Source of the DNA: Eupeodes corollae
Lineage: Eukaryota; Arthropoda; Insecta; Diptera; Syrphidae
Assembly (NCBI RefSeq): GCF_945859685.1
Contig: NC_079148.1
Coordinates: 56,306,421-56,370,420 of the forward strand
Reading direction: 5' to 3'
Length of the DNA stretch: 64,000 bases
Shown piece after piece: positions 54,937 through 64,000 of the stretch (its first letter is position 1; every line of letters starts with the position of its first letter). The notes under the pieces are model-generated. The model did no database searches and had not been told where the DNA came from. It worked only from the letters and a program-made list of their open reading frames with translations. A program made the translations under genes and the position numbers.

Positions 54937-57665
54937 ACTTACTTACTTACTTAAGTGGCGCTACAGTCCTGTGTGAACTAGGGCCTCACCCAACAAACTT
55001 CTCCATCTAGCTCGGTCCCTAGCTAGATGTCTCCAGTTTCGCGCTCCAAGTTGGGTGAGGTCACCTTCCACTTGTGCGCGCCACCTGATCCGCGGTCTTC
55101 CTCTACTGCGCTGTCATGTGGGTGCGGATTCGAAGAATTTCCGGGCCGGAGCATTGGCTTCAATGCGCTCTACGTGACCCAGCCATCTTAGTCGTTGGAC
55201 TTTTACTCTTCTGGCTAAGTCTACGTCGCTGTACAGCCCGTACAGTTCGTCGTTCCATCTTCTCCTCCACTCCCCTTCGATGCATACGGGACCGTAGATC
55301 ACACGAAGAACTTTTCTCTCGAAGCTACCCAAGGTGCTTTCATCCGCTTTTGTCATGGTCCATGCTTCTGCACCGTATAGCAGGACGGGGATGATAAGGG
55401 TCTTATATAGCAACACTTTGGTCCCTCGAGATAGGAATTTACCACTCCATTGGTTTCTTAGTCCAAAGAAACAGCGGTTAGCAAGAGTTATTCTGCGTTT
55501 GATCTCAGCGCTGGTGTTGTTTTCTGCGTTTACAGCGGAGCCTAGGTAGACGAAGTCCTTGACTACCTCAAAGTTACGTCTGTCGATTGTGACGTTTTGA
55601 CCAAAACGTCTGTGTTGTATGTCCTTTCTACACGACAGCATGTACTTTGTTTTGCCCTCATTAACCGTTAAACCCATTTTTGCCGCCTCTGCCTCAATAC
55701 TCACAAAAGCCCCATTGACATCACGCTGAGTTCTTCCGATTATGTCAATGTCATCAGCATAATGCCAGTAATTGGACAGATTTTTGAAAGATAGTGCCTC
55801 TTGTGTTGACGTGTGAGCTCTGCACTATTCTTTCAAGCACGATGTTAAAAAAATCGCATGACAGCGCATCACCTTGTCTAAAACCTTTTTTGAAATCGAA
55901 AGGTTCTGTTAAGTTGTTTCAAACCTTTATGGAGCAGCGTGAATTCTCCATGGTCATCCTGCACAAACGGACGAGTTTGGCAGGGATGCCAAAACTAGAC
56001 ATGGCTCTATACAGCTCGTCCCTGTAGATGGTGTCATATGCGGCCTTGAAATCGATGAAAAGATGGTGGGTGTCGATTTGGTGTTCTTGAGTTTTTTCCA
56101 GGATCTGCCGTAATGTGAATATTTGATCAACTGTGGACTTTCCTGGTCTAAAACCACACTGATAAGGACCTATCAGGTTGTTGACGATGTGCTTTAGACG
56201 TTCACATATTACGGCAGAGAAGATTTTATAGGCGATGTTAAGTAGACTTATTCCTCTATAGTTGGTGCAGTTTTGAGGGTCTCCTTTTTTCAGGATCGGG
56301 CAAACAATACTGAGGTTCCATTCATCGGGCATGTTTTCTTCCGACCATATCTTACAAATAAGTTGGTGCATGCTCCTAACCAACTTATCTCCAGCTGCTT
56401 TAAAGAGCTCGACATTCAAGCCATCCGCTCCAGCGGCTTTATTAGACTTTAACTTAGATATGTCAATCTTTACTTCGTCTAAGTCGGGAGGACCGGATTG
56501 TTGGCTTTCGTCGTCTTCGACCGCACGCTTCTCATGCCCTCTCTTTTTCCTTCTGAGAAGTCGGTGTTCCTCTCGCCTCTTCTGCTCACGAGCAGCTCTC
56601 GTCCTTTTATGAAGCGCCGCTCTGTGTGCCTGTTGTTTGGCTGCATTTGCCTGCCAACATTCCTCATCAAACCAGGGGTTCCTTGTTTTTGGCTGTTTGA
56701 AACCCAGCACATCAGAGGCGGCTTTTCTGATTGCATCTTGGCAATGTTGCCACTGGTTTTCGATACATTGTGTTGGTGGCAGAGAACTTCGAAAGAGGTT
56801 ACTTGTAACTCGGTCGGAAAAGGATTTGGCGATCTCTGGCGATTGTAGCCTTTCGACGTTGTACCTTCTCCCAGCATCTCCCTGTTTTGCTTTGGGTCTG
56901 GAAATCCGAAGTGCTACTTTGGCTACAACGAGGTAGCCTGGAAGCGTGTCTGGCGTCGATCGCAATATGGTCAATGTGGTTGACGGTAGATTGATCTGGA
57001 GAAGTCCAAGTTCCTTTGTGGATGTTGAGGTGTGGATTATTGGTGGATTATTCCACCAAAGATGTCTTCCCTTCCTAGCTTGGCATTAAAATCGCCCAGG
57101 ACTATTTTAATATCGTAGCTAGGGCACTGCTCATAGAACATATCTTTGGTGTTGTCGTCTTTCTCTTCTGTGGGGGCGTGCGCGCATATCAGGCTAATGT
57201 TGCCGAATTTAACCTTGCTGCGTATAGTCATGAGGCGCTCAAGACTTCTTGCCTAAGTCTGGCTCCAATGACGAAGCCGCATCCCAATAAGCGCTGTTGG
57301 TTTTCGTGGTAGCAGTCACCATAGTAAATATCGCAGTTTTTCATTATCTTTTTGCCCGGCCCATCCAATCGTATTTCCTGGATGGCGGTGATATCTGCTT
57401 TATATCGTTCTAGGGCCTCCGCTAATTCTTCGGCCGCACGTGGTCTGTTAAGGGACCTAACATTCCACGTGCATATCCGAAGTTCGTTGTCCTTTATTCG
57501 TTTGCGTTGGTTGTCAACAGTAAATCCATCCGTATCCGAGGCTTGTTGGTGCTTCGCAACTATGAAATTTTGTACGTGGCCAGGAAGTCACCCCGACGCA
57601 CAACCCCCAACCTGGAGGGCCAGATCCTAGGTATAACTCCAAGGATGGGGAGCCGGATAAAAACG
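54937..57665 (-). mobile_element. RTE-like non-LTR retrotransposon, copy 1
   Basis: The 3' end on the - strand carries a TAAG-type tail (54937-54952), preceded by CACAGGACTGTAGCGCCACT. Body parts in order are endonuclease (about 57500-57037), reverse transcriptase (56974-55740) and C-terminal domain (55704-55114). Copy 2 at 62084 shows that about 180 bases between linker and RT are deleted here. Its 5' end abuts a copia fragment at a palindrome (57664-57680). No target duplication was found. Confidence 0.88.
55114..57540 (-). pseudogene. RTE-like endonuclease-reverse transcriptase, broken
   Basis: Endonuclease: LRICTWNVRSLNRPRAAEEL and ITAIQEIRLDG (metal and active-site residues), then after a frame change SLICAHAPTEEKDDNTKDMF and KIVLGDFNAKLGRE, an EEP-family nuclease. 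Reverse transcriptase: SNKAAGADGLNVELFKAAGD, VCPILKKGDPQNCTNYRGIS, YQCGFRPGKSTVDQIFTLRQ and LFIDFKAAYDTIYRDELYRA, a TGA, then GFRQGDALSCDFFNIVLE. An extra base near 55760 breaks the A-Y-A-D-D block. C-terminal: GLTVNEGKTKYMLS, DFVYLGSAVN and VLLYGAEAWTMTKADE. Not functional. Confidence 0.88.
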
Positions 57666-57679
57666 CTCCTTACAGGAGC

Positions 57680-58866
57680 GGAGGACGAAACCTACTCACC
57701 CGTTGCGAAATTGACAACCATACGAATTGTGTTAGCCATTGGACTGTACAAAAATCTGATATTCCAGCAATTAGATGTAAAGACTGCATTTTTACATGGT
57801 GAGTTGAAGGAAGAACTTCCAGAAGGGGTTTCCGAAGCAGATGGAAATCTTTGTCGCTCACTCAAATCCATCTACGGATTAAAGCAAGCACCCCGATGTT
57901 GGAACAAAAAGTTTAACGATTTTCTTCTTCAATGGGGATTTAAAAGATCCAATCACGACTATTGTTTGTTCACCAAGATGGGACAAGAAGAAGATACTTA
58001 TTCTGTATGTTGATGATTAACTCATTGCTGGAAAAAGCTTAAGACAAATAGAGCAATTAAAGAAAAATTTGGAAAAGACATTCAAGATGTCAGACTGCGG
58101 GAATCTTAAATATTTTCTTGGAATTAAGATTGATGTTCGCGAAAACAAAATACATTTATGGCAAGTATCCAGCATTGAAAAGGTTTTAAGCAAGTTTAGA
58201 ATTGAAGAACGTAATCCTAATAGCACCCCGATGGAAAAAGGACTACAACTTAAAAAGACAATAACTGAAATTACACTTGACAAGCCCTACAGAGAATTGC
58301 TTGGAAGCTTAATGTATATTATGATGTGCGTTAGACCGGATATATGTTTTCCAGTTGGATCCCATGTGAAGATACCAACAAAACCCATCAGAAATTCATT
58401 GGCAAGCTCTCAAACGAATTGTGAGATTTTTAAAAGGGACTAAAAAGAAAAAACTTGTTTTCGAAGTAAGTAGTCCTAATCCTTTGATTGGATACGCTGA
58501 TGCTGACTGGGGAAGTGATGTAATTGATAGAAAATCAGTATCTGGATAAACGTTTAAAGTTTATGGATATACTGTGTCATGGTCTAGCAAAAAGCAAACT
58601 ACTGTTGCGACTTCTTCAAGTGAAGCAGAGTATATGGCCTTTAGTGCTGCTACATCTGAAGACATTTGGATCCGAGGCATATTGCAAGGCCTTAAGCAAA
58701 TTAACATGGAACCTGCAATAATTTACAAATACAATAAGGGATGTATTGGAATGGCTACAAATTTAGAAAGCAAACGGTCTAAACATATTGATATAAAACA
58801 CCACTTTATTCGAGATCACATTCAAAATGGACTGACTGAAATCAAGTCTATTGTAACAAAGGATTA
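57680..58866 (+). pseudogene. copia Pol (RT and RNase H), broken
   Basis: EDETYSPVAKLTTIRIVLAI, QQLDVKTAFLHGELKEELPE, SLKSIYGLKQAPRCWNKKFN, then a frame change, LILYVDD followed by TAA at 58018-58020, KTFKMSDCGNLKYFLGIKID, ELLGSLMYIM and RPDICFPVG. After further breaks comes RNase H with VSWSSKKQTTVATSSSEAEY, KGCIGMATNLESKRSKHIDI and a TAA before LADVLTKS. These are ordered copia Pol motifs; the copy is inactive. Confidence 0.88.
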
Positions 58867-58950
58867 ACTTGCAGACGTTCTTACAAAATCAACACGTTTT
58901 CAAGATTTATGTATGTTTAAGACTTGGTTTAAACGATTGAGAAGGGGTAT

Positions 58951-59109
58951 TGAAAAACATAAGCAATCGTTTTTTAATATTTAATATTATGAGAAAATTA
59001 GTTGTCACAAATTTTCTTATTCCGATTTTAAACTTTGTTGATACAACATCTTTCTTTGATATATAAATAAATATATTATATCCTGTTTGTAAAACAACAA
59101 GACTCTAAT
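58951..59109 (+). repeat. Partial copia 3' LTR (U3-R)
   Basis: Begins TGAAAAACATAAGC right after the purine-rich tract and ends at the poly-A. Contains AATAAA. No 5' LTR in the window. Confidence 0.65.
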
Positions 59110-59129
59110 AAAAAAAAAAAAAAAAAAAA

Positions 59130-59405
59130 CATTTATACGGGTTAAGTGCTTACCTTGCTGTACGTGCATATTTTAGCGTTTTCGATATAAAAGTTTAAAA
59201 TTCTTATTTCCAAAGCCTTCTACATTTTCACAAAATGTATAATTATTTTGTCGACTTACCTTTCAAAACTATAAATTTCAATCTATTCCAATTGATAGTA
59301 CTTGAGCAAACGATAGACATTAACCAACCATACGATTCGACTTTTTGGCTCTTGGTCACTTATTCATCGTTTCAAACAAAAAGCCCTGTGTGCCTCAGTG
59401 GTCCT
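59130..59405. other. Flank between copia tail and small candidate gene
   Basis: Likely 3' UTR of the candidate gene on the - strand. GTAAGT-like and AG sites occur on the - strand here (for example near 59255), but every reading frame closes quickly. Confidence 0.4.
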
Positions 59406-59674
59406 CTACACAATGTCCCTCTCTGAATCTGGTTCTAAAGATCAAATTCTTTAGAATTGTTTTTTTAAATTTAACTAACTTCAATTCTCAACTCACCGCG
59501 TAAATTGTAAGTTATATGATTCTTATTCAGATTTTGACGAACTTTTTGTGTTTTTGTTTTGATTGATTTATCATTTTTCGAACCAGTTGATCCTGCAGAC
59601 GATGGTTCTTGCTTTTCTAGTAAATAGAAGGTTGAAACAAAAGTATCCCCAAATTGATTTATGAAACCTACCAT
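59406..59674 (-). CDS. Candidate small two-exon gene, unknown product
   Basis: Join of complement 59497-59674 and 59406-59434 across a 62-base intron (donor CGCG|GTGAGT, acceptor ATCTTTAG), nearly the same intron length as snf next door. The 68-residue product begins MVGFINQFGDTFVSTFYLLE, has a Ser/Lys/Thr-rich middle and ends NLRGEPDSERDIV before TAG. An upstream 55-base intron-like segment on the - strand may splice a 5' leader. I do not recognise the protein. The case rests on the phase-correct short intron and a frame free of low complexity. Confidence 0.35.
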
Positions 59675-60102
59675 ACACAAACAAGAAACTTAAATTTTGG
59701 ATATGAATCGAATGGGACCCGCTTTCTCTACAACCAATTCTAAAAAAGTCAACAATTCAAATTTAGGACACCAATGACATTCAAAACTATTTACTTTTTA
59801 GGCTTAAGTTGTTGGTTGGTGTTTAATCCTTGCGTTTGTGTTACTATTTTGAAATGGTGCATCCATTTACATCAGCTGTTAACATAAACCTATCTGGAAA
59901 CCTCTTGACAAATATGTTACCGACGCGTAATAGAATTTTGATAAAACATTTAAAAAAAAAGAATACAATATCAACGATTTATTCATGAGATCATTTTTAG
60001 AGAGAATCTTTGGTTGTCTCGATGATTAGTCACTTAAAAAATCTCAACGTTTTAAGTGAATAAAAAAAAACAATTTTTTTTGTAAAATTTATTGCTATAC
60101 GT
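59675..60102 (-). other. snf 3' UTR and gap to candidate gene
   Basis: On the - strand AATAAA (complement of 60088-60093) lies just after the snf stop, so the snf 3' UTR is very short. The rest may hold a 5' leader of the candidate gene. Confidence 0.5.
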
Positions 60103-60816
60103 TTACTTTTTGGCGAAAGTAATTTTCATCGCGTGCGTTGGAGTAATCTTGAATCCTTGAAGCGCTTCCTTAGCAGCGCTACTCTGGAGCTCTGTGGCGA
60201 ACTCCACGAATGCAATATCATGCCTATTAGGCACCAATCGCACTTCCTTGAATCCAGGGAATTGATTGAACAACATCGAAAGCATCATCTCGTTTGTTTC
60301 TTCAGGCAAATTAGTAAGGAAAAGAATTTGATTAGGAGGTTGTTCGGCTGTTGAGTTAGATGCCGCATTTTCTGCACCTCCAGTCTTTTTCTTTTTATCT
60401 CTGTGAAAATAAATGTAAATAAACATTAAGAATATGCAGTTTAAAATATTGTATTTTACTTACTTCTTTTCTTCGGTAGCTGGAGCCTTTGGCGGTTTAA
60501 CCTTTTTGGGTCGCTCTTTGAAGGTTCCCTTTATTTTGGCAACTACATCGCTGTCTGTTTTCGAATATGCAATTCTCATGGGTTTATCGTAAAATGGAAA
60601 ACCTTGCATTGTACGCAAGGCATTCGAAGCGCTTGAGATTTCTTTGAATATAACAAAAGCTTGGCCTCGCATTTTAAGCGTTTTCAGAGCAACGATGTCC
60701 AATATTTGTCCGAATTGTGAAAAGATAGCGTAGAGCGATTTTTTGAGTTCTTCTTTTTTGATTTTTTCATTAAGATTATTAATGTAAATGGTTTGATTTG
60801 GTCTCACGTCCATCAT
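60103..60816 (-). CDS. snf: sans fille, U1A/U2B'' snRNP protein
   Basis: Complement of 60103-60400 and 60464-60816; the 63-base intron has donor AA|GTAAGT and acceptor TTTTCACAG. The product is 216 residues, the same length I recall for Drosophila Snf. The protein binds loop structures of U1 and U2 snRNA in the nucleus and in flies also acts in Sex-lethal splicing. RRM1 has RNP2 IYINNL (10-15) and RNP1 RGQAFVIF (50-57). A Lys/Pro-rich linker (about 95-125) follows. RRM2 has LFLTNL (144-149) and HDIAFVEF (178-185), with the end MKITFAKK. Two Met codons open the frame; either could start. Local base composition is GC-richer than flanks. Confidence 0.97.
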
Positions 60817-62071
60817 TTAAGTTTATTTATATTTTGTTTTTCAGTTTTTAATAAATAATTCTTTTATCAAAAATGTTGTAAACGATTATTGAATTAACAA
60901 CCAACAAATTTTTAGCTTGGAAGAATATATCAAAAAACACCGGACCACATTTGTGTTCGTTAAATATTTTGACGTTTGCTTTTGCATTGATATTCGTCGA
61001 TCAAAATGGCTACGTTCGATTTTACCATTGAACGAATATAGGTTAAGAAAAAGGTTGTACTCTTTACGGTTGTAATGGAAGAGTGTACTGGTAATTATAC
61101 TATAAGGCTGGGCGTCGACTAAGCAAATTGGCAATTGGTCGATAGTTGATTTACATGTATCTGCATTTGATTTATGCATACGAAAAGAATGCTCAATATA
61201 AAATGAATGTTTGTCAGATAGAGAAAGAAGAAAATTATATAGAAAATGCAAGAAGGCAGATTACATTGAAGACGAACATGTACTTTTTTATTATAGCACA
61301 ATTTTGTAATTGTTACAAAATTTTACTTTAAACTTTTTGTTGTTATATCACTTTTGTTATGTTTACAAGGATCGTATTCAAATTTAATTTAAGTTAGGTA
61401 CGAGATTTATGCAACTAATTGCAATACATTTCTGACATCATTGAGATACTTCTCTGAGTTTGTACGCTTTTTTACGATATGCATAAATGTAAGCTTTGTA
61501 TAGCTTTTTATAGTGGCTTACTTAACTTTTGTATATAAAACTTACAACGCCACCTAAAGGCTACGGTTAAGATAATGGACAAACACTATGTACCTTTTGT
61601 TAAAGCTGTAGTTTTTTTTTCTTCATCCGAAAATATATTCAACTTTGTTGCAGTTTTTGGGATTTTGTTGTTTTTTTTCGCGTATTTCGTTACATTTTCG
61701 TGAAGGCTTGATGCAACATTGTATTTCCAAAATGTAAATACACACATATATATTCTTTCCCTATCCAACATGTGTGATTTTAATATTTTGCATCCTTTTT
61801 ATCTGCAGACTTCAAGGTTTAAATACGTGTAAATTAACCATTAGTTTGTTCGTATCGGGATCCATTTTTGAGAGAACTTTCAAGGGTCAGGTTGAAACAG
61901 CATAAGCGTTATTCATTGTTAACTTTCTCAACTCTGTAAAATCTGGTTTAATATCGCATTTGAAAATATACAGCTGGAATAACCATTTTTTAAAAGAAAA
62001 GTGGTTACCCTTAGTTGCATGGCTACTAACTTTATCCATCAAAAATAATAAAAACAAAATTTGCTTCGTAA
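60817..62071. other. Region upstream of snf
   Basis: AT-rich. The snf promoter should lie within the first few hundred bases. Open frames around 60886-61331 show no domain. Nothing else was recognised. Confidence 0.45.
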
Positions 62072-62083
62072 GCTGACATTTAC

Positions 62084-63265
62084 TTACTACAGTCCTGTGT
62101 GAACTAGGGCCTCACCCAACAAACTTTTTCATCTACCTCGGTCCCTAGCTAGATGTCTCCAGTTTCGCACTCCAAGTTGGGTGAGGTCATCTTCTACTTG
62201 TGCGTGCCACCTGAGCCGCGGTCTTCCTCTACAGCACTGTCCTGTGGATTGGAAGCCTTTCCGGGCCAGAGCAGTGGTTTCCATGCGCTCTACGTGACCC
62301 AGCCATCTTAGTCGTTGGACTTTTACCCTTCTGGCTAAGTCCACGTCGCTGTACAGACCATACAGCTCGTCGTTCCATCTTCTCCTCCACTCCCCTATGA
62401 TGCATACGGGATCGTAGATCACACGAAGAAATTTTCTCTCGAAGCGACCCAAGGTGCTTTCATCCGCTTTTGTCATAGTCCATGCTTCTGCACCGTATAG
62501 CAGGACGGGGATGATATGGTTCTTATATGGCAACACTTTCCGTCCTTTCTTGACGACAGCATGTACTTTGTTTTGCCCTCATTAACCATTAAACCCATTT
62601 TTGCCGCCTCTGCCTCAATACTCACAAAAGCCCCATTGACATCACGCTGAGTTCTTCCGATTATGTCATTGTCATCAGCATATGCTAGTAATTGGACAGA
62701 CTTTTGAAAGATAGTGCCTCTAGTGTTGACGTGTGAGCTCTGCACTGTTCTTTCAAGCACGATGTTAAAAAAATCGCATGACAGATGCTCCTAACCAACT
62801 TATCTCCAGCTGCTTTAAAGAGCTCGGCATTTAAGCCATCCGCTCCAGCGGCTTTATTAGACTTCAACTTAGATATGGCAATCTTTACTTCGTCTAAGTT
62901 GGGAGGACGGGATTGTTGGTTTTCGTCGTCTATATTGAATTGATCATCCTGCCTGACAGCGGAATTCAGTTCATCTTCGACGTTATATAGTCTGTATAAG
63001 TGGTCCTTCCATATCCTCAGCATTGTCTGCGGCTCCACTATGATGTTTCCACTTTCGTCTTTGCAGCCTTCGGTTTTAGGTTTATGTACCTGTGAATTCA
63101 CTTGTTCATAAAACTTTCGAACTTCATTCCTGCTTTTAAACCTCTCAACATCTTCGACCGTACGCTTCTCATGTCCTCTCTTTTTCCTTCTGTAAATTTA
63201 GCGTTCCTCTCACCTCTTATGCTCAAAGAGCTCATTAGCAGCTCTCGTCCTTTTATGCATTTTAT
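62084..63265 (-). mobile_element. RTE-like non-LTR retrotransposon, copy 2, truncated and deleted
   Basis: A 12-base target duplication GCTGACATTTAC lies at 62072-62083 and 63266-63277. The 3' end begins TTACTACAGTCCTGTGTGAA on the + strand and is nearly identical to copy 1. On the - strand it encodes EPQTMLRIWKDHLYRLYNVE and SNKAAGADGLNAELFKAAGD, then jumps to HAIFLTSCLKEQCRAHT (RT core deleted), then AYADDNDIIGRTQRDVNGAF and GAEAWTMTKADESTLGRFER. It carries internal deletions near 62538 and 62787. Confidence 0.92.
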
Positions 63266-63277
63266 GCTGACATTTAC

Positions 63278-64000
63278 CTAGAATATTTTGTTTTGTAGCT
63301 TTAAATTAAAAATTTCAAACGCATCTAATAGTTGTTTACCAAAATGTTTCATGAATGTCCAATAACTATAACAAACTTCTAAATTCATCAATAAAAATAC
63401 TATTGATTTTACACACAATTTCAAATCCTCACTTTTTCTTATTTCTTATTTCAAAAACAAATTGGTCATGCTTTTTTTATAGTCACATCACTTGCTTACT
63501 TACTTCTTTGATGGCGTGTTTCTTATACCGCATTTTTAATATTTACTTAAGGCAATGTAACTTTAAATTTCGTCTTATTTCTTAAGAACTCAATAACCCT
63601 CACCACTCTATCTACTTTATGCATTTCTAATGATTTTTATTTAATTCGATAATGCATTGTTTTTATCCCACAGTAAACAATAGGTTAAATTATAAATTCA
63701 CAAGATAATAATGTAACAAGACCCTAAGCATTCTGTTAATCAAAATTTCTAACATCGTAAATTCCGAAATAATTTTACAAACCCCAACCAACTTCATGTT
63801 TCACATGTCATCGTAGAACGTACATCGCACCAACGACAAAACACAAATGCAAATCCTTCAAAATCTTTTACACGGCAACTTAAAATCGCGCTTATGTGTG
63901 TGCATGTGATGTTATTTTTTGTTAAATTATTTTAAGTGTTTTCTTTTTAAACTTTTATTTTGTTTTATACAATAAAATTTTTGTTAAACTAAATATAAAT
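63278..64000. other. Terminal flank, no feature seen
   Basis: AT-rich DNA to the end of the window. A TTACTTACTT run near 63494 resembles the tail of the LINEs above, but no element body is attached. Open frames here have no domain. Confidence 0.4.

Larger units (their letters stand above)
57666..59129 (+). mobile_element. copia (Ty1/copia) fragment with poly-A tail, probable retrocopy
   Basis: It starts abruptly inside reverse transcriptase, runs through RNase H, a purine-rich tract (58940-58949) and the start of a 3' LTR (TG at 58951). It has AATAAA at 59066-59071 and ends in 20 As at 59110-59129. The LTR part is only 159 bases, as expected for U3 plus R of a mature RNA rather than an integrated LTR. 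5' truncation plus poly-A point to LINE-driven copying. Confidence 0.82.

Noticed and set aside
56331..57630. + strand ORFs over the RTE element
   Set aside because: They are antisense to the recognised endonuclease and RT motifs and show no domain.
60886..61331. Divergent gene upstream of snf
   Set aside because: Overlapping frames on both strands are AT-rich, lack domains and lack splice-supported extensions.
62072..63277. Functional reverse transcriptase gene
   Set aside because: The RT core is deleted and the copy is bounded by a target duplication as a truncated insertion.

Overview
The window is AT-rich nuclear DNA from a higher fly (Diptera, Brachycera). Three host genes read as close relatives of Drosophila proteins: dunce (cAMP phosphodiesterase, PDE4), a GH63 mannosyl-oligosaccharide glucosidase, and sans fille (snf, U1A/U2B''). 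Short introns of about 55-65 bases, long introns full of transposons, and mariner, Tc1, copia, RTE-like and Jockey-like relics all fit a dipteran. dnc and snf are X-linked (Muller element A) in Drosophila melanogaster, so this is probably Muller A of another fly.

Positions 2116-44650 (+) hold dnc. I could place twelve coding exons on the long form, every splice phase closes, and the model gives 942 residues (929 without a 39-base cassette exon). A second first exon at 25923, behind a locally GC-rich stretch, gives a 606-residue form that skips the RRES phosphosite part of UCR1. The dnc introns hold many elements: a 174-bp minisatellite, an arthropod-type interspersed repeat, mariner and LINE relics, a mariner copy with a mutated catalytic Asp, a 5'-truncated LINE with an open frame, a TTAA-flanked element carrying a MITE inside a transposase-like ORF, a Tc1 relic, and a hAT-like MITE built around a TTA microsatellite.

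Positions 44650-52055 are intergenic: a four-unit 742-bp tandem array arranged A-B-A-B, a tRNA-derived SINE piece, a degenerate Jockey-like LINE (- strand), and the upstream region of the glucosidase gene. The glucosidase (52056-54587, +) is a single exon.

Positions 54937-59129 are a composite insertion: an RTE-like LINE on the - strand meets a 5'-truncated, polyadenylated copia retrocopy on the + strand, with a perfect hairpin at the junction. After it come a possible two-exon small gene (59406-59674, -), snf (60103-60816, -, one 63-base intron), and a second RTE copy bounded by a 12-base target duplication (62084-63265).

No tRNA or rRNA gene, CRISPR array or bacterial-type feature was seen. 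The genes are not an operon. The composite and nested mobile elements, the A-B-A-B satellite and the dual dnc N-termini are the main points of interest.
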